DNA of 64,000 nt from Burkholderiales bacterium (GCA_016192425.1 JACPUE010000035.1:1-64000), one strand, 5' to 3'; counted from the first letter of the stretch, positions 17,585 to 29,630 are shown. The notes: a model not told the origin generated them from the letters alone. Made by a program: numbers and translations.

Positions 17585-19060
17585 TCAGTTCAGCTTGCTC
17601 TGGGCCACATGCCGCAGCAATTCGGTCACGGAAGCGTCCATCACATCCGTGAACGGACGTGGATACAGCCCCATGTAGAGCACAGCCACCGCCAGCAAGG
17701 CCATGATGAAGAATTCACGTCCGCCAATGTCCAGCAAGGCGCGCACATTGGCGTTGGCCACGGGACCCAGGTAGACGCGCTTGAACATCCACAGGCTGTA
17801 GGCAGCGCCCCAGATCAGCGCCGTCGCAGACAGCACACCCACCCAGAAATTGGCCTGCACAGCACCCAGGATCACCATCCACTCGCCCACGAAACCAGCC
17901 GTGCCCGGCAGGCCGCAGTTGGCCATGGTGAACAGCAGCACGTAGGCGGCAAACTTGGGCATGGTGTTGACCACACCGCCGTAGGCAGCGATGTCACGGG
18001 AGTGCACGCGGTCGTACAGCACGCCGATGGACAGGAACATGGCCGCCGAGACAAAGCCGTGCGAAATCATCTGCACGATACCGCCCGACACGCCCAGGCC
18101 GTTGAAGATGAAAAAGCCCAGGGTCACGAAACCCATGTGCGCCACGGACGAATAGGCCACAAGCTTCTTCATGTCCTTCTGCACCATGGCGACCAGGCCC
18201 ACGTAGATGACGGCGATGAGCGACAGGCCGATCATCAGCCAGGCCCACTCATGCGATGCGTCAGGGGCGATGGGCAGCGAAAAGCGCAGGAAACCATAGG
18301 CGCCCAGCTTGAGCATGATGGCTGCCAGCACTGCAGAACCCCCGGTGGGGGCCTCGACGTGCACGTCGGGCAGCCAGGTGTGTACGGGCCACATGGGCAC
18401 CTTGACGGCAAAGGCTGCAAAGAAAGCGAAGAACAGCAAGGTCTGCGCCATTTTGCCCAGGGGCAGCTTGTGCCAGGAGGCGATGTCAAAACTGCCGCCA
18501 GACTGGTTGTACAGATAGATCAGGGCCACCAGCATGAGCAGCGAGCCCAGCAAGGTGTACAGGAAGAACTTGAAGGCTGCGTAGATCTTGTTCGGCCCGC
18601 CCCAGATACCGATGATCAGGTACATGGGAATCAGGGTGGCCTCGAAGAACACATAGAACAGCATGCCGTCCAGGGCGGCAAACACGCCAATCATCAGGCC
18701 CGAGAGGATCAGGAAGGCGCCCATGTACTGGTACACGCGCTCGGTGATGGACTCCCAGGATGCGATGACCACGATCACGGTAATGAACGCCGTGAGCGGC
18801 ACGAACCAGAACGAGATGCCATCCACTCCCAGGTGGTAGTGGATATTGAAGCCCTCGATCCACACAGCCTTTTCGACAAACTGCATGGCCGCCGTGCCCA
18901 GCTTGAAGCCCTCGTAGAGCGGCAAGGTCACGGCAAAACCGACCAGGGCGCCGACCAGGGCCAGCCAGCGGACAACGCCCGCATGCTTGTCGCTGCCAAA
19001 GGCCAGCAACAGTGCACCGAACGCGATAGGCGTCCAGATAGCAAGACTCAACAAACCCAT
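17585..19060 (-). CDS. nuoM: NADH-quinone oxidoreductase subunit M
   Basis: Antiporter-like proton-pumping subunit homologous to ND4, 491 aa. FFEATLIPMYLIIGIWGG contains the key glutamate of the fifth helix, and the VPMWPVHTWLPDVHVEAPT motif is the classic signature. AYSSVAHMGFVTLG follows. The ATG at 19060 is preceded by GGAGAAC. It is adjacent to the broken nuoL and looks intact itself. Confidence 0.97.
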   Translation of the reverse strand: MGLLSLAIWTPIAFGALLLAFGSDKHAGVVRWLALVGALVGFAVTLPLYEGFKLGTAAMQFVEKAVWIEGFNIHYHLGVDGISFWFVPLTAFITVIVVIASWESITERVYQYMGAFLILSGLMIGVFAALDGMLFYVFFEATLIPMYLIIGIWGGPNKIYAAFKFFLYTLLGSLLMLVALIYLYNQSGGSFDIASWHKLPLGKMAQTLLFFAFFAAFAVKVPMWPVHTWLPDVHVEAPTGGSAVLAAIMLKLGAYGFLRFSLPIAPDASHEWAWLMIGLSLIAVIYVGLVAMVQKDMKKLVAYSSVAHMGFVTLGFFIFNGLGVSGGIVQMISHGFVSAAMFLSIGVLYDRVHSRDIAAYGGVVNTMPKFAAYVLLFTMANCGLPGTAGFVGEWMVILGAVQANFWVGVLSATALIWGAAYSLWMFKRVYLGPVANANVRALLDIGGREFFIMALLAVAVLYMGLYPRPFTDVMDASVTELLRHVAQSKLN

Positions 19061-19073
19061 TTTTGTTGTTCTC

Positions 19074-21109
19074 CTACTTGTTGAGCAAGACGAAGTACGT
19101 CATGAGCACAAAGATGCCCAGGATCATCACCAGCGCATAGTGGAAGACGTAGCCCGTCTGCACCTTGCGCACCAGGCCGGCAATCCAGCCCACGACCTTC
19201 CAGGAGCCATTGACCAAGGCGCCATCGATCACGGCCTGGTCGCCCCCCTTCCAGAGCCCCACGCCCAACGCACGGGCGCCACGGGCAATCACGTTCTCGT
19301 TGAACCAATCCAGGTAGTACTTGTTTTCGAGCAGTGTGTACAGCGGCTGGAACATGCGCTGAATGGCAGCAGGCAGCGCCGGATTGACCATGTACATGTA
19401 GTAGGCGACTGCCACCCCCGAGACGGCCAGCCAGAACGGCAGCGTCTGCAGACCATGCAAGGCCATGGCCACAGGTCCGTGGAACATCTCTGCCATTTCG
19501 GCCATGGCCGGATGGCGGGCTGCATCGACAAAGATCACGTTCTTGAAGAAATCGCCGAATAGCATGGGCTGAATGGTCATGAAGCCGATCACTACCGAAG
19601 GAATCGCCAGCAACACCAGCGGCACCGTCACGACCCAGGGCGACTCATGGGGGCCATGGTGGTCGTCGTGCCCGTGGTGGCCATGGTCATCGTGGTGGTG
19701 CGCATCGGGATTCTGGTCGTAGCGCTCCTTGCCGTGGAAGACCAGGAAGTACATGCGGAACGAATAGAAGGCCGTAATGAACACGCCCGCCAGCACCGCA
19801 AAATGCGCAAATCCGGCAGCTGGCAAATGGCTGGCGTGTGCTGCCTCGATGATGCTGTCCTTTGAATAGAAGCCAAGAACAGCGGCGTCCCGATCAACGC
19901 CAGCGAGCCCAGCAAGGAGGTGATCCAGGTGACGGGCATGTACTTGCGCACGCCGCCCATCCAGCGGATGTCCTGGTTGTGGTGCATGCCCATGATGACC
20001 GAGCCAGCGCCCAGGAACAGCAAGGCCTTGAAGAAAGCGTGCGTCATCAGGTGGAACACCGCCACCGAGTAGGCCGAGGCACCCAGGGCCACGGTCATGT
20101 ACCCCAGTTGCGACAGCGTGGAATAGGCCACGACGCGCTTGATGTCGTTCTGGATGATGCCCAGAAAGCCCATGAACAAGGCCGTGATCGAGCCAATGAC
20201 CAGGATGAAGTTCAGGGCGGCATCCGACAGCTCGAACAGGGGCGACATGCGCGCCACCATGAAGATCCCTGCCGTCACCATGGTGGCGGCGTGGATCAGC
20301 GCGGAGATGGGCGTCGGGCCTTCCATCGAGTCGGGCAGCCAGACATGCAGCGGGAACTGCGCCGACTTGCCCATGGCGCCAATGAACAGGCAGACGCAGA
20401 TCACGGTGATGAGCATCACGTCCTGGCCCATCACATACCAGGGGAACTCGATCGCACCCAACTGCGTGGCTTTGGCAAAGACCTCGCCGTAGTTCAGCGT
20501 GCCGGTGTACGCCGCAATCAGGCCAATGCCCAGAATGAAGCCGAAGTCACCCACGCGGTTGACCAGGAAGGCCTTCATGTTGGCAAAAATGGCTGTGGGC
20601 TTGTTGAACCAGAAACCGATCAGCAGGTAGGACACCAGGCCCACAGCCTCCCAGCCGAAGAACAGCTGCAGCAGGTTGTTGCTCATCACCAGCATGAGCA
20701 TGGAGAAGGTGAACAGCGAGATGTAGGCAAAGAAGCGGTTGTAGCCTTCGTCTTCTTCCATGTAGCCGATGGTGTAGATGTGCACCATCAACGACACGAA
20801 GGTCACCACGCACATCATCATGGCCGTGAGGCTGTCGATCAGGAAGCCCACTTCCATCTTGAGGCCACCTGCCACCATCCAGGTGTAGATCGTCTCGTTG
20901 AAATGGGCACCCTCGACGGCAACGCTTTTGAGCGTCAGCGCCGACAGGATGAACGCCACCAGCACACCCAGGATGGTGAGGCTGTGGCTCAGGCGGCGAC
21001 CGATCCAGTTGCCGCCAAAGGTTGTGCCGAAAATGCCCGCGAGCGCGGCGCCCACCAGTGGCGCGAGCGGAACGGCCAGCAGCGTTGAAGCAGAAAGGGT
21101 TTGACTCAT
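19074..21109 (-). pseudogene. nuoL: NADH-quinone oxidoreductase subunit L, interrupted by a frameshift
   Basis: The distal antiporter-like subunit of complex I (ND5). From ATG 21109 the reading is normal for about 411 residues, through HVWLPDSMEGPTPISALIHA and up to GTPLF near 19877. There one base appears to be missing: the minus-strand text TTCTTGGCTTC would read F-S-G-F, as the family expects, if a C followed TTCT. Downstream the correct frame resumes (YSKDSIIEAAHASHLP) and runs to the stop at 19074, so a repaired gene would encode about 678 aa. Uncorrected, translation leaves frame and stops at 19628. A His-rich loop (about 19650-19710) lies in the distal part. Sequencing error and a true mutation are both possible. 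Confidence 0.9.
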
Positions 21110-21135
21110 TGTGGAGAACCTTGGCTTTCGGGGAC

Positions 21136-21444
21136 TCAACCCTGGAGGGTGTCGAGGGATTCCGCGTCGATGTTGGCCTTGTTGCGGAACAGCAGCACCA
21201 AGATGGCCAGACCAATGGCCGACTCGGCCGCCGCCACCGTCAGGATGAAGAACACGAACACCTGTCCGTGCATGTCACCCAGGTAGTGCGAGAAGGCCAC
21301 GAAGTTCATGTTGACGGCCAGCAGCATCAGTTCAATGGCCATCAGCAGCACGATGAGGTTGCGGCGGTTCATGAAGATACCCACCACTGCCAGGGCGAAC
21401 AGCATGGCGCCCAGTGTCAGAAAATGGCCCAACGTCGGTGTCAT
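21136..21444 (-). CDS. nuoK: NADH-quinone oxidoreductase subunit K
   Basis: Small membrane subunit homologous to ND4L, 102 aa with three helices. The glutamates in [12 protein letters not shown] and [11 protein letters not shown] are the conserved buried acidic residues of the proton-transfer axis. It overlaps the nuoJ stop by four bases, showing tight translational coupling. Confidence 0.97.
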   Translation of the reverse strand: MTPTLGHFLTLGAMLFALAVVGIFMNRRNLIVLLMAIELMLLAVNMNFVAFSHYLGDMHGQVFVFFILTVAAAESAIGLAILVLLFRNKANIDAESLDTLQG

Positions 21445-22106
21445 GCTTTCTTCTCCTCGGCATTGGCAACAGTCTCAGGCGCCGGTGCCTGGCGCGTAGC
21501 CGCCATCTTGACCACCTTCAGGCGGTCGGCAGCACGCACATGCACCTGCTGCGACGGGTTGATGGTCTTGGTGTCCTTGCGGCTGCGCAGCGTCAGGGCA
21601 ATGGCGGCAATCATGGCTACCAGCAGGATCACGGCTGCAATTTCCACGGGGTAGAGGTACTTGGTGTACATCAGCTCGCCCAGGGCCTTGGCGTTGGACA
21701 CCACGACCGGCTGGCCCGCCGCATCCAGCACGGCAGCCACGGTCTTGGGCTCATCCATGCCTCGGAAGCCCCCCATGAGCACTGCCGCCATTTCCAGGGC
21801 AACGAGTGCGCCGATGGTGGCTGCCAGCGGGAAGTGTTTCCAGAACCCCTGGCGCATGCCCTCCACGTCAATATCGAGCATCATCACCACGAAGAGGAAC
21901 AGCACCATCACCGCGCCCAGATACACCAGCACCAGGGCGATGGCGAGGAACTCCGCCTTGAGCAGAAGCCACAGGCCTGCAGCCTGTGAAAAAGCCAGCA
22001 TCAGGTGCAGCACGGCATGCACCGGACTGCGTGCGCTGATGACCCGGAAGGCTGCGTACAGCAGCACGACCGAGAACAGATAGAAAAAACCAGTCTTGGC
22101 GTCCAT
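21441..22106 (-). CDS. nuoJ: NADH-quinone oxidoreductase subunit J
   Basis: Membrane subunit homologous to ND6, 221 aa. Five hydrophobic helices occupy the first 170 residues, including [18 protein letters not shown], the helix known for its pi-bulge in complex I structures. The last 45 residues are a hydrophilic, charged tail (ending ANAEEKKA), longer than in E. coli NuoJ. Lies between nuoI and nuoK. Confidence 0.96.
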   Translation of the reverse strand: MDAKTGFFYLFSVVLLYAAFRVISARSPVHAVLHLMLAFSQAAGLWLLLKAEFLAIALVLVYLGAVMVLFLFVVMMLDIDVEGMRQGFWKHFPLAATIGALVALEMAAVLMGGFRGMDEPKTVAAVLDAAGQPVVVSNAKALGELMYTKYLYPVEIAAVILLVAMIAAIALTLRSRKDTKTINPSQQVHVRAADRLKVVKMAATRQAPAPETVANAEEKKA

Positions 22107-22135
22107 GAATCGGTTCTTTGTAGTGGTCTGCCGCG

Positions 22136-22645
22136 TCAGCGGTACTTGGCGTCCGCAGCCTTGGCAGCAGCGATGTCGCCTTCGAAGCGGTCACCCACGG
22201 CCAGCAGCATTTCCTTGGTGAAGTAAAGGTCGCCGCGCTTTTCGCCGTGGTATTCAAAGATGGAGGTCTCCACGATGGAGTCCACCGGGCAGCTTTCTTC
22301 GCAGAAACCGCAGAAGATGCACTTGGTCAGGTCGATGTCATAGCGCGTGGTGCGGCGTGTACCGTCCTCGCGCACATCCGACTCGATGGTGATGGCCATC
22401 GCGGGGCACACGGCCTCGCACAGCTTGCAGGCGATGCAGCGCTCTTCGCCGTTTTCATAGCGGCGCAGGGCATGCAGGCCCCGGAAACGGGGCGACAGCG
22501 GGGTCTTTTCTTCGGGGTACTGAACAGTGACCTTGCGGCGCAGGGCGTAGCGCCCGGTCAGGGACATGCCCTTGACCAGTTCGACCAACAGAAAGCTCTT
22601 GACGAAGTCGCGGAGCGAGAAAGAAGCAGCAGCAACGGAAGCCAT
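22136..22645 (-). CDS. nuoI: NADH-quinone oxidoreductase subunit I
   Basis: Peripheral-arm ferredoxin-like subunit holding clusters N6a and N6b, 169 aa. Two CxxCxxCxxxCP motifs are visible, [13 protein letters not shown] and [13 protein letters not shown]. It passes electrons towards N2 in NuoB. The amphipathic N-terminus anchors it on NuoH, whose gene lies directly upstream with a 15-base gap. Confidence 0.97.
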   Translation of the reverse strand: MASVAAASFSLRDFVKSFLLVELVKGMSLTGRYALRRKVTVQYPEEKTPLSPRFRGLHALRRYENGEERCIACKLCEAVCPAMAITIESDVREDGTRRTTRYDIDLTKCIFCGFCEESCPVDSIVETSIFEYHGEKRGDLYFTKEMLLAVGDRFEGDIAAAKAADAKYR

Positions 22646-22660
22646 GGGTATGTCCCCGCC

Positions 22661-23737
22661 TTATTTCCAGATATTCCACGGCGAGAGCAACCAGCCCCCG
22701 ACGATCAGCAGCCACACCAGGGTGACCGGAATGAAGATTTTCCAGCCCAGACGCATGATCTGGTCATAGCGGAACCGTGGGAAGGTGGCACGGATCCAGA
22801 TGAACATGGAGATCATCACAAAGGTCTTGATGCCCAGCCAGATCCAGCCCGGAATGAAATCCAGCGCAGCCACCGGCGCCTGCCAACCGCCAAAGAACAT
22901 CAGCACGGCCAGAATCGAGACCAGCCACATGCTGGCGTACTCGGCCAGGAAGAAGATGGCGAAGCCCATGCCCGAGTATTCGACCATGTGGCCGGCCACG
23001 ATCTCGGCCTCGCCTTCCACCACGTCGAAGGGGTGGCGGTTGGTTTCGGCCACGGCAGAGATCATGTACACCACGCAGATGGGCAGCAGCGGCAGCCAGT
23101 TCCAGGACAGGAAGGACAGGCCCATGTGGGCGCCAGTGCCCCGCGTCTGGCTCAGCACGATGTCGGTCAGGTTCATGCTGCCCGTCACCATGATGACCAC
23201 CAGGAAACAGAAGCCCATGGCAATCTCGTAGCTCACCATCTGGGCCGAAGCGCGCAGCGCACCCAGGAAAGCGTACTTCGAGTTGGAGGCCCAGCCCGCG
23301 ATGATCACGCCATAGACCTCGATCGATGTGATCGCCATCAGCAGCAGCAGGCCTGCGTTGACGTTGGCGAGTGCCAGCTCGGGGCCAAAGGGAATGACCA
23401 CCCAGGCTGCCAGCGCAGGCATGATCGCCATGACGGGACCCAGAATGAAGAGCCCCTTGGCAGCAGCGCTGGGCTGGATGATTTCCTTGGTCAGCAGCTT
23501 GAGCGCGTCGGCAATGGGTTGCAACAGACCGAACGGACCCACGCGGTTGGGGCCATGGCGCACCTGCATGAAGCCCAGGAGTTTGCGCTCCCACAGCGTG
23601 ATGTAGGCCACGGCACCCATCAGGGGCAAGAGCACCACAACAATCTTGATGAGGTTCCAGATGACCGGCCAGGCCACCCCTGTCCACCAGCCCTGGGCCA
23701 GCAGATTCAGGCCGAAGTTGTAGATTGCATCGATCAT
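22661..23737 (-). CDS. nuoH: NADH-quinone oxidoreductase subunit H
   Basis: Membrane subunit homologous to ND1, 358 aa and eight helices, forming much of the quinone chamber. [20 protein letters not shown] and the acidic loop with [20 protein letters not shown] are diagnostic; the latter's glutamates link quinone chemistry to proton pumping. Its ATG overlaps the nuoG stop by four bases. Confidence 0.97.
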   Translation of the reverse strand: MIDAIYNFGLNLLAQGWWTGVAWPVIWNLIKIVVVLLPLMGAVAYITLWERKLLGFMQVRHGPNRVGPFGLLQPIADALKLLTKEIIQPSAAAKGLFILGPVMAIMPALAAWVVIPFGPELALANVNAGLLLLMAITSIEVYGVIIAGWASNSKYAFLGALRASAQMVSYEIAMGFCFLVVIMVTGSMNLTDIVLSQTRGTGAHMGLSFLSWNWLPLLPICVVYMISAVAETNRHPFDVVEGEAEIVAGHMVEYSGMGFAIFFLAEYASMWLVSILAVLMFFGGWQAPVAALDFIPGWIWLGIKTFVMISMFIWIRATFPRFRYDQIMRLGWKIFIPVTLVWLLIVGGWLLSPWNIWK

Positions 23738-25875
23738 GCTGCCACTCCTTCACGGGCCATGCGGGCGTCAGTGGTCAATTGCAGAGAAGCAGATCGGCGC
23801 ACCAGACCGTCAAGCTGGTAGATGGATGCCACCACCGGAGCGGGAGCATCTGCCACTTGCACATCCTGGGGCATGGTGGCTGCAGCATTGTTCAGCAATC
23901 CGGCCGGAACATGGGACAGCGCCCCCACGGCGGCACCGGTCGCACGCACCAGCACGTCTTGCGAAGTCTCGAAATCAAAGCCCTGCAGACCCAGCAGATT
24001 GCCCAATACGCGCATCACCTTCCAGGCCGGACGGGTGTCACCCAGCGGGCGAACCACGGCGTGGAAACTCTGAAGGCACCCCTCGGCGTTCACAAAGCTG
24101 CCCGACGTTTCGGTGAACGGTGCAATGGGCAGCAGCACGTCGCTGAATTCCAGGTTGGTCTTGAAAGGACTCAGGGTCACCACCATTTCCACTTTGCCCA
24201 ATGCAGCCACGGCCTGGGCACCGGCGGCGCTATCGAACTCCGGTTCGTTGTTCAACAGGAACAGGCCCTTGAGCTTGCCTTGCAGCATCTGCGCGGCGTC
24301 GAGTCCACCCTCGCCCGGCAATGCCTGCATCCACTGGGCGCCCACGGTGTTGGCGGCCTCGGTCAGGTAGCCCACAGTGGCATCTGCCTGTTGTGCAATC
24401 CAGCCTGCCAGGGCAAGCAGTTCGCTGGCCTGTGCGTGGTGGGCCGCTGCATTGCCCAGCAGCACGGCCTTGTGTTCACCGCGCAGCAGGGCCTGGGCGA
24501 TGGCACGGGCCGTGGGTTCATCGGCACGGCCTTGCGCCACGGGTGCGCTCATGCCCTTTTCCTGTGCCAAGGCGGCGGCAACGTCGGCCAGGGCCTGCAG
24601 CCAGGCGCCATGATCGGCCACCAAGGTTTGGGCGACGGGCATGGCCCAGTCGCGCGCAGCATTGTCAATGGACAGCACTGTGCAACCCTTGCGCGCAGCC
24701 TGGCGGATGCGCTGGGCGAACAGCGGATGGTCTTTGCGCAGGTTGGAACCCACGACCAGCACCGATTGCAGCTGCGACAGCGAGGCCACCGATCGGCCCA
24801 GCCAGCGCACGCCTTGCGGCTTGCGCAGATCGGCATGGCGCAGGCGGTAGTCCAGGTTGGGGCTGCCCAGGCCGCGCATCAGGGCGCTGGCAAGGTACAG
24901 CTCTTCGACCGTGCTGTGCGGGCTGACCAGGGCACCCAGGGCGCCAGCGCCGTTTTCCTTGGTGATGCACTGCACACCGTTGGCGATGTATTCCAGCGCG
25001 GTCTGCCAATCGACGTCGACCCATTGGCCGCCCTGCTTGAGCATGGGCTTGGTGAGGCGCTCGGCGCTGTCCAGCGCTTCGTAGGAGAAACGGTCACGGT
25101 CTGCAATCCAGCATTCGTTGACCTCGTCGTTCTCGAACGGCAGGACACGCATGACCTTGTGGTTCTTGACCTGCACGATCAGGTTGGAACCCGTGGAATC
25201 GTGCGGGCTGACCGACTTGCGGCGCGACAGCTCCCAGGTACGGGCGCTGAAGCGGAACGGCTTGCTGGTGAGCGCACCGACCGGGCAGATGTCGATCATG
25301 TTGCCCGACAGCTCCGAGTCGATGGTGTCGTCCTTGACGGTCGTGATCTCGGCGTGCTCGCCCCGGTGCACCATGCCCAGCTCCATGACCCCGGCAATTT
25401 CCTGGCCGAAGCGCACGCAGCGGGTGCAGTGGATGCAGCGGGTCATTTCCTGCATGGAAATGAGCGGGCTCACGTCCTTGGGCTTGACCACGCGCTTTTC
25501 TTCATCGTAGCGCGTGGACGAAGCGCCGTAACCCACTGCCAGATCCTGCAACTGGCATTCACCGCCCTGGTCGCAGACAGGGCAATCCAGCGGGTGGTTG
25601 ATGAGCAGGAATTCCATGACCGACTTCTGGGCATGGATGGCCTTGTCGCTCTTGGTGCGAACGATCATGCCCTGTGTCACGGGCGTGGCGCAGGCGGGCA
25701 TGGGTTTAGGGGCCTTTTCCACTTCCACCAGGCACATGCGGCAGCTGGCAGCGATGGAGAGTTTCTTGTGGTAGCAGAAGTGCGGAATGTAGGTGCCCGC
25801 CTTTTCGGCTGCATGCATGACCATGCTGCCGGCTGCAACCTCCACCTTCTGGCCGTCAAGTTCGATTTCAACCAT
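23734..25875 (-). CDS. nuoG: NADH-quinone oxidoreductase subunit G
   Basis: The largest peripheral-arm subunit, 713 aa. The N-terminal 2Fe-2S domain uses cysteines in [15 protein letters not shown] and the following [29 protein letters not shown] and [12 protein letters not shown] hold the further iron-sulfur clusters. The rest is a molybdopterin-oxidoreductase-like domain without cofactor function. A clean reading frame of normal length for betaproteobacteria. Confidence 0.96.
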   Translation of the reverse strand: MVEIELDGQKVEVAAGSMVMHAAEKAGTYIPHFCYHKKLSIAASCRMCLVEVEKAPKPMPACATPVTQGMIVRTKSDKAIHAQKSVMEFLLINHPLDCPVCDQGGECQLQDLAVGYGASSTRYDEEKRVVKPKDVSPLISMQEMTRCIHCTRCVRFGQEIAGVMELGMVHRGEHAEITTVKDDTIDSELSGNMIDICPVGALTSKPFRFSARTWELSRRKSVSPHDSTGSNLIVQVKNHKVMRVLPFENDEVNECWIADRDRFSYEALDSAERLTKPMLKQGGQWVDVDWQTALEYIANGVQCITKENGAGALGALVSPHSTVEELYLASALMRGLGSPNLDYRLRHADLRKPQGVRWLGRSVASLSQLQSVLVVGSNLRKDHPLFAQRIRQAARKGCTVLSIDNAARDWAMPVAQTLVADHGAWLQALADVAAALAQEKGMSAPVAQGRADEPTARAIAQALLRGEHKAVLLGNAAAHHAQASELLALAGWIAQQADATVGYLTEAANTVGAQWMQALPGEGGLDAAQMLQGKLKGLFLLNNEPEFDSAAGAQAVAALGKVEMVVTLSPFKTNLEFSDVLLPIAPFTETSGSFVNAEGCLQSFHAVVRPLGDTRPAWKVMRVLGNLLGLQGFDFETSQDVLVRATGAAVGALSHVPAGLLNNAAATMPQDVQVADAPAPVVASIYQLDGLVRRSASLQLTTDARMAREGVAA

Positions 25876-25890
25876 ATGCTTTTCTCGCGA

Positions 25891-27246
25891 TCAGGCGGAA
25901 GTGGCGGCCTGAGGACTCGTGGTGCGGATCATTGCCGCAAATTCGTGCCGGTAATGCTTGAGCATGGCGCGTACCGGCATGGCAGCCGCATCACCCAGGG
26001 CACAGATGGTGCGGCCCATGATGTTGCTGGCCACGTTGTCGAGCAGGTCCATGTCGGCCGGACGCCCCTCACCGCGGTGGATACGGTCCACCAGGCGCCA
26101 GAGCCAACCCGTGCCTTCACGGCAAGGCGTGCACTGCCCGCAGGACTCGTGCATGTAGAAGTACGACAGGCGCTTGAGCGACTCCACCATGCAACGGCTG
26201 TCGTCCATGACGATGACAGCGCCCGAACCCAGCATGGATCCGGCCTTGGCGATGGAGTCGTAGTCCATGGTGCACTCCATGATGACGGAGGCAGGCAGCA
26301 CTGGCGAGGAAGATCCGCCGGGGATCACCGCCTTGAGCTGGCGGCCGGTACGCACACCACCGGCAAGCTCCAGCAGCTTGGCAAACGGGGTGCCCAGCGG
26401 AATCTCGTAGTTGCCAGGGCGCTCCACATCGCCGCTGACCGAGAAGATCTTGGTCCCGCCGTTGTTGGGTTTGCCGCAGGCCAGGTAGGCCGCGCCACCG
26501 TTGCGGATGATCCAGGGCACAGCCGCAAAGGTTTCGGTGTTGTTGATGGTGGTGGGCTTGCCGTACAGACCGAAGCTGGCCGGAAACGGCGGCTTGAAGC
26601 GCGGCTGGCCCTTCTTGCCTTCCAGCGATTCGAGCAGTGCGGTTTCCTCGCCGCAGATGTAGGCACCAAAACCATGGTGGGCATGCAGCTGGAAGCTGAA
26701 GTCGCTGCCCAGGATGTTGTTGCCCAGGTAGCCCGCAGCGCGCGCTTCTTCCAGTGCAGCCTCAAAGCGCTCGTACACTTGGAAGATTTCGCCGTGGATG
26801 TAGTTGTAGCCCAGGCTGATACCCATCGCATACCCGGCAATGATCATGCCTTCGATGACGATGTGCGGGTTGAACATCAGGATGTCGCGGTCCTTGCAGG
26901 TGCCGGGTTCACCCTCGTCCGAATTGCACACCAGATGTTTCTGGCCTGGGAACTGGCGCGGCATGAAGCTCCACTTCAGGCCGGTGGGAAAGCCCGCGCC
27001 CCCCCGACCACGCAGGCCGGATTCCTTGACGGTGGCAATCACCTGGTCCTGGTTGAGGCCTTCGCCGCCATCCTTGCCCAGAATCTTCTTCAAGGCCTGG
27101 TAGCCACCGCGCGCCTCGTAGTCCTGCAGGCGCCAATTGGAGCCGTTCAGGCCTGCATAGATCTGCGGATCGATGTGCCGGTCGTGGAAGCAGGTTTCCA
27201 CACCGGTAGACTGGAACTGGGAGAGTACCTGTGCTGCCGTGGTCAT
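25891..27246 (-). CDS. nuoF: NADH-quinone oxidoreductase subunit F
   Basis: The NADH- and FMN-binding subunit, 451 aa, entry point of electrons. [16 protein letters not shown] is the glycine-rich FMN/NADH site, [14 protein letters not shown] follows, and [11 protein letters not shown] near residue 365 with a later cysteine binds the N3 4Fe-4S cluster. The ATG shares one base with the nuoE stop. Confidence 0.97.
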   Translation of the reverse strand: MTTAAQVLSQFQSTGVETCFHDRHIDPQIYAGLNGSNWRLQDYEARGGYQALKKILGKDGGEGLNQDQVIATVKESGLRGRGGAGFPTGLKWSFMPRQFPGQKHLVCNSDEGEPGTCKDRDILMFNPHIVIEGMIIAGYAMGISLGYNYIHGEIFQVYERFEAALEEARAAGYLGNNILGSDFSFQLHAHHGFGAYICGEETALLESLEGKKGQPRFKPPFPASFGLYGKPTTINNTETFAAVPWIIRNGGAAYLACGKPNNGGTKIFSVSGDVERPGNYEIPLGTPFAKLLELAGGVRTGRQLKAVIPGGSSSPVLPASVIMECTMDYDSIAKAGSMLGSGAVIVMDDSRCMVESLKRLSYFYMHESCGQCTPCREGTGWLWRLVDRIHRGEGRPADMDLLDNVASNIMGRTICALGDAAAMPVRAMLKHYRHEFAAMIRTTSPQAATSA

Positions 27247-27734
27247 TACTTGCCCTCCGCAGTACGCAGGCTATCGACCAGCTGGTCGAGCTTCTCACTG
27301 CTCATGAAACTGCACATGCTGCGGTCATTGACCAGCATGACGGGCGCATCGGCACAGGCCCCCAGGCATTCGCATTCCTGCAGGGTGAACATGCCGTCGG
27401 CCGTGGTTTCGCCTGCGGCAATGCCCAGCTTGCGCTCCAGGTGCTCCAGCGCCTTGCCGCCATCGCGCAGCAGGCAGGGCAGATTGGTGCAGACGTTGAG
27501 CTTGTACTTGCCCACGGGCTGCTGGTTGTACATGTTGTAGAAGGTCGTCACTTCGTGGACGGCGATCTCTGGCATGCCCAGGTACTCGGCAATGCCCGCT
27601 TCGCTTTCCTGGCTCACATAGCCCTGTTCTTGCTGGACGATGGCCAGGCAGGCCATCACGGCGGACTGCTTTTGCTCTGCCGGGTACTTGGCCACTTCGC
27701 GCGCAAAGCGCGCCTTGGTCGCTTCAGAAATCAT
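27246..27734 (-). CDS. nuoE: NADH-quinone oxidoreductase subunit E
   Basis: Thioredoxin-like 2Fe-2S subunit (cluster N1a), 162 aa. The four cluster cysteines lie in [11 protein letters not shown] and [12 protein letters not shown]. It sits beside NuoF in the peripheral arm and may tune flavin chemistry. The start overlaps the nuoD stop by four bases. Confidence 0.96.
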   Translation of the reverse strand: MISEATKARFAREVAKYPAEQKQSAVMACLAIVQQEQGYVSQESEAGIAEYLGMPEIAVHEVTTFYNMYNQQPVGKYKLNVCTNLPCLLRDGGKALEHLERKLGIAAGETTADGMFTLQECECLGACADAPVMLVNDRSMCSFMSSEKLDQLVDSLRTAEGK

Positions 27735-28984
27735 CGGTCAATCTCCCCGAACACGATATCCATGGTGCCGATGATGGCGATCACGTCGGCCAGCATGTGG
27801 CCGCGCGCCATTTCGTCCATGGTGGCCAGGTGCGCAAAACCGGGGGCGCGGATCTTCATGCGATACGGCTTGTTTGCACCGTCGCTGACCATGTAGATAC
27901 CAAACTCCCCCTTGGGGTGCTCCACGGCGGCATAGGCCTCGCCCTCGGGCACATGGAAGCCCTCGGAAAACAGCTTGAAGTGGTGGATCAGGTCCTCCAT
28001 GCCGTACTTCATACGTTCCCGAGCGGGCGGTGCCACCTTTTGGTTGTCGGTGATGACCGGGCCGGGGTTGGCACGCAGCCAGTCCACGCACTGCTTGATG
28101 ATGCGGTTGGACTCGCGCATCTCCTGCACGCGCACCAGGTAGCGGTCGTAGCAGTCGCCCGTCTTGCCCAGGGGGATGTCGAAATCGACGCGGTCGTAGA
28201 CCTCGTAGGGCTGGGTCTTGCGCAGATCCCAGGCAATGCCGGAGCCGCGCAGCATGGGGCCGGTCATGCCCAGGTTCAGGGCGCGCTCGGGGGTGACCAC
28301 GCCAATGCCCACGGTGCGTTGCTTCCAGATGCGGTTGTCGGTGAGCAGGGTTTCGTACTCGTCCACATAACCGGGGAAGCGGCGGGTGAAATCCTCGATG
28401 AAGTCCAGCAGCGAACCCTGGCGGTTGGCGTTGCGCTCCTGCACCGACTTGGCGCTGCGGATGCGGCTTTCCTGGTGCTGGGGCATGGAATCGGGAAGAT
28501 CGCGGTACACGCCGCCCGGCCGGAAATACGCTGCGTGCATGCGCGCGCCCGACACGGCTTCGTACATGTCGAACAGGTCTTCACGCTCGCGGAAGGTGTA
28601 GATCAGGATGGTGGAACTGCCGCAGTCATTGCCGTGCGAACCCAGCCACATGAGGTGGTTGAGCAATCGCGTGATTTCCGAGAACATCACACGGATGTAC
28701 TGCGCACGCAGCGGCACTTCTATGCCCAGGAGCTTTTCGATGGCCAGGCAGTAGGCGTGCTCGTTGCACATCATGGACACGTAGTCCAGACGGTCCATGT
28801 ATGGAAGCGACTGCAGGAATGTCTTGTGCTCGGCCAGCTTTTCAGTGCCGCGGTGCAGCAGGCCAATGTGCGGATCGGCACGCTGGACGACCTCGCCGTC
28901 CAGTTCGAGCACCAAGCGCAGCACGCCGTGGGCTGCAGGGTGCTGCGGACCGAGGTTGAGGGAGTAGTTCTTGATTTCAGCCAT
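27731..28984 (-). CDS. nuoD: NADH-quinone oxidoreductase subunit D
   Basis: The 49-kDa type subunit forming the quinone-binding pocket together with NuoB, 417 aa. It is derived from the large subunit of NiFe hydrogenases but lacks the metal cysteines. [17 protein letters not shown] near the N-terminus holds the quinone-pocket histidine, and [22 protein letters not shown]-like sequence ends the protein. nuoC and nuoD are separate genes here, unlike the fused E. coli gene. Confidence 0.97.
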   Translation of the reverse strand: MAEIKNYSLNLGPQHPAAHGVLRLVLELDGEVVQRADPHIGLLHRGTEKLAEHKTFLQSLPYMDRLDYVSMMCNEHAYCLAIEKLLGIEVPLRAQYIRVMFSEITRLLNHLMWLGSHGNDCGSSTILIYTFREREDLFDMYEAVSGARMHAAYFRPGGVYRDLPDSMPQHQESRIRSAKSVQERNANRQGSLLDFIEDFTRRFPGYVDEYETLLTDNRIWKQRTVGIGVVTPERALNLGMTGPMLRGSGIAWDLRKTQPYEVYDRVDFDIPLGKTGDCYDRYLVRVQEMRESNRIIKQCVDWLRANPGPVITDNQKVAPPARERMKYGMEDLIHHFKLFSEGFHVPEGEAYAAVEHPKGEFGIYMVSDGANKPYRMKIRAPGFAHLATMDEMARGHMLADVIAIIGTMDIVFGEIDR

Positions 28985-29011
28985 GGTGAATCACTGGAAG
29001 GCGCTGGGGCT

Positions 29012-29620
29012 TCAGTGCAGGCCTCCGTAGTTCTCTTCGCGGATGATGCGCGGCGTGATCTCGCGCGGCTCGATGCTGACGGGCTCGTACACCACACGGC
29101 GCTGCTGCGCGTCGTAGCGCATTTCCACATGGCCCGACAGCGGGAAGTCCTTGCGGAACGGATGGCCGACGAACCCATAGTCCGTGAGGATGCGGCGCAG
29201 GTCGTTGTGCCCTTCGAACACGATACCGAACAGGTCGAAGGCTTCACGCTCAAACCATGCGGCAGAAGCCCACAGGCCCGTGACCGAAGCCACCACCGGC
29301 ATGTCGTCCTGCGGACAAAAAACGCGCACGCGCACGCGCTGGTTCAGGCTGACGGACAACAGGTGAGATACCACGGCATAGCGCGGACCTTCGTTGACGC
29401 GGTCACCATAGGCGGAATAGTCCAGGCCGCACAGGTCGATGAGCTGCTCGAAGCGGCAGGTGGGCGCGTCGCGCAGCAACTGCATGGCCTGCAGGTACTG
29501 GTCAGCAGCGACCACTACGGTGACTTCACCGCGGGCCAGGGTGACCGAGCGCGCCAGCGCGCCCAGCGCCTGGGCGACCTGATCCCTGAGTTCCTCGGGT
29601 CGAATGGCAACAGATGTCAT
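29012..29620 (-). CDS. nuoC: NADH-quinone oxidoreductase subunit C
   Basis: The 30-kDa type peripheral subunit, 202 aa. [20 protein letters not shown] followed by [18 protein letters not shown] is the family signature. I chose ATG 29620 because GGGAGG lies just before it and it falls 10 bases after nuoB; a TTG at 29644 would overlap nuoB and is less likely. Confidence 0.96.
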   Translation of the reverse strand: MTSVAIRPEELRDQVAQALGALARSVTLARGEVTVVVAADQYLQAMQLLRDAPTCRFEQLIDLCGLDYSAYGDRVNEGPRYAVVSHLLSVSLNQRVRVRVFCPQDDMPVVASVTGLWASAAWFEREAFDLFGIVFEGHNDLRRILTDYGFVGHPFRKDFPLSGHVEMRYDAQQRRVVYEPVSIEPREITPRIIREENYGGLH

Positions 29621-29630
29621 GGCCCTCCCC

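Noticed and set aside
17102-19084. Plus-strand open frame of 660 codons
   Set aside because: Antisense to nuoM and nuoN, both with strong family motifs.
19628-19871. C-terminal 80 residues of the uncorrected nuoL frame
   Set aside because: They are the product of reading past the frameshift; the overlapping frame has the real NuoL sequence.
23725-27540. Plus-strand open frame of 1271 codons
   Set aside because: It lies exactly opposite nuoE, nuoF and nuoG. High GC with few stops creates long antisense frames; its composition is His/Gln/Arg/Gly-rich and shows no family motif.
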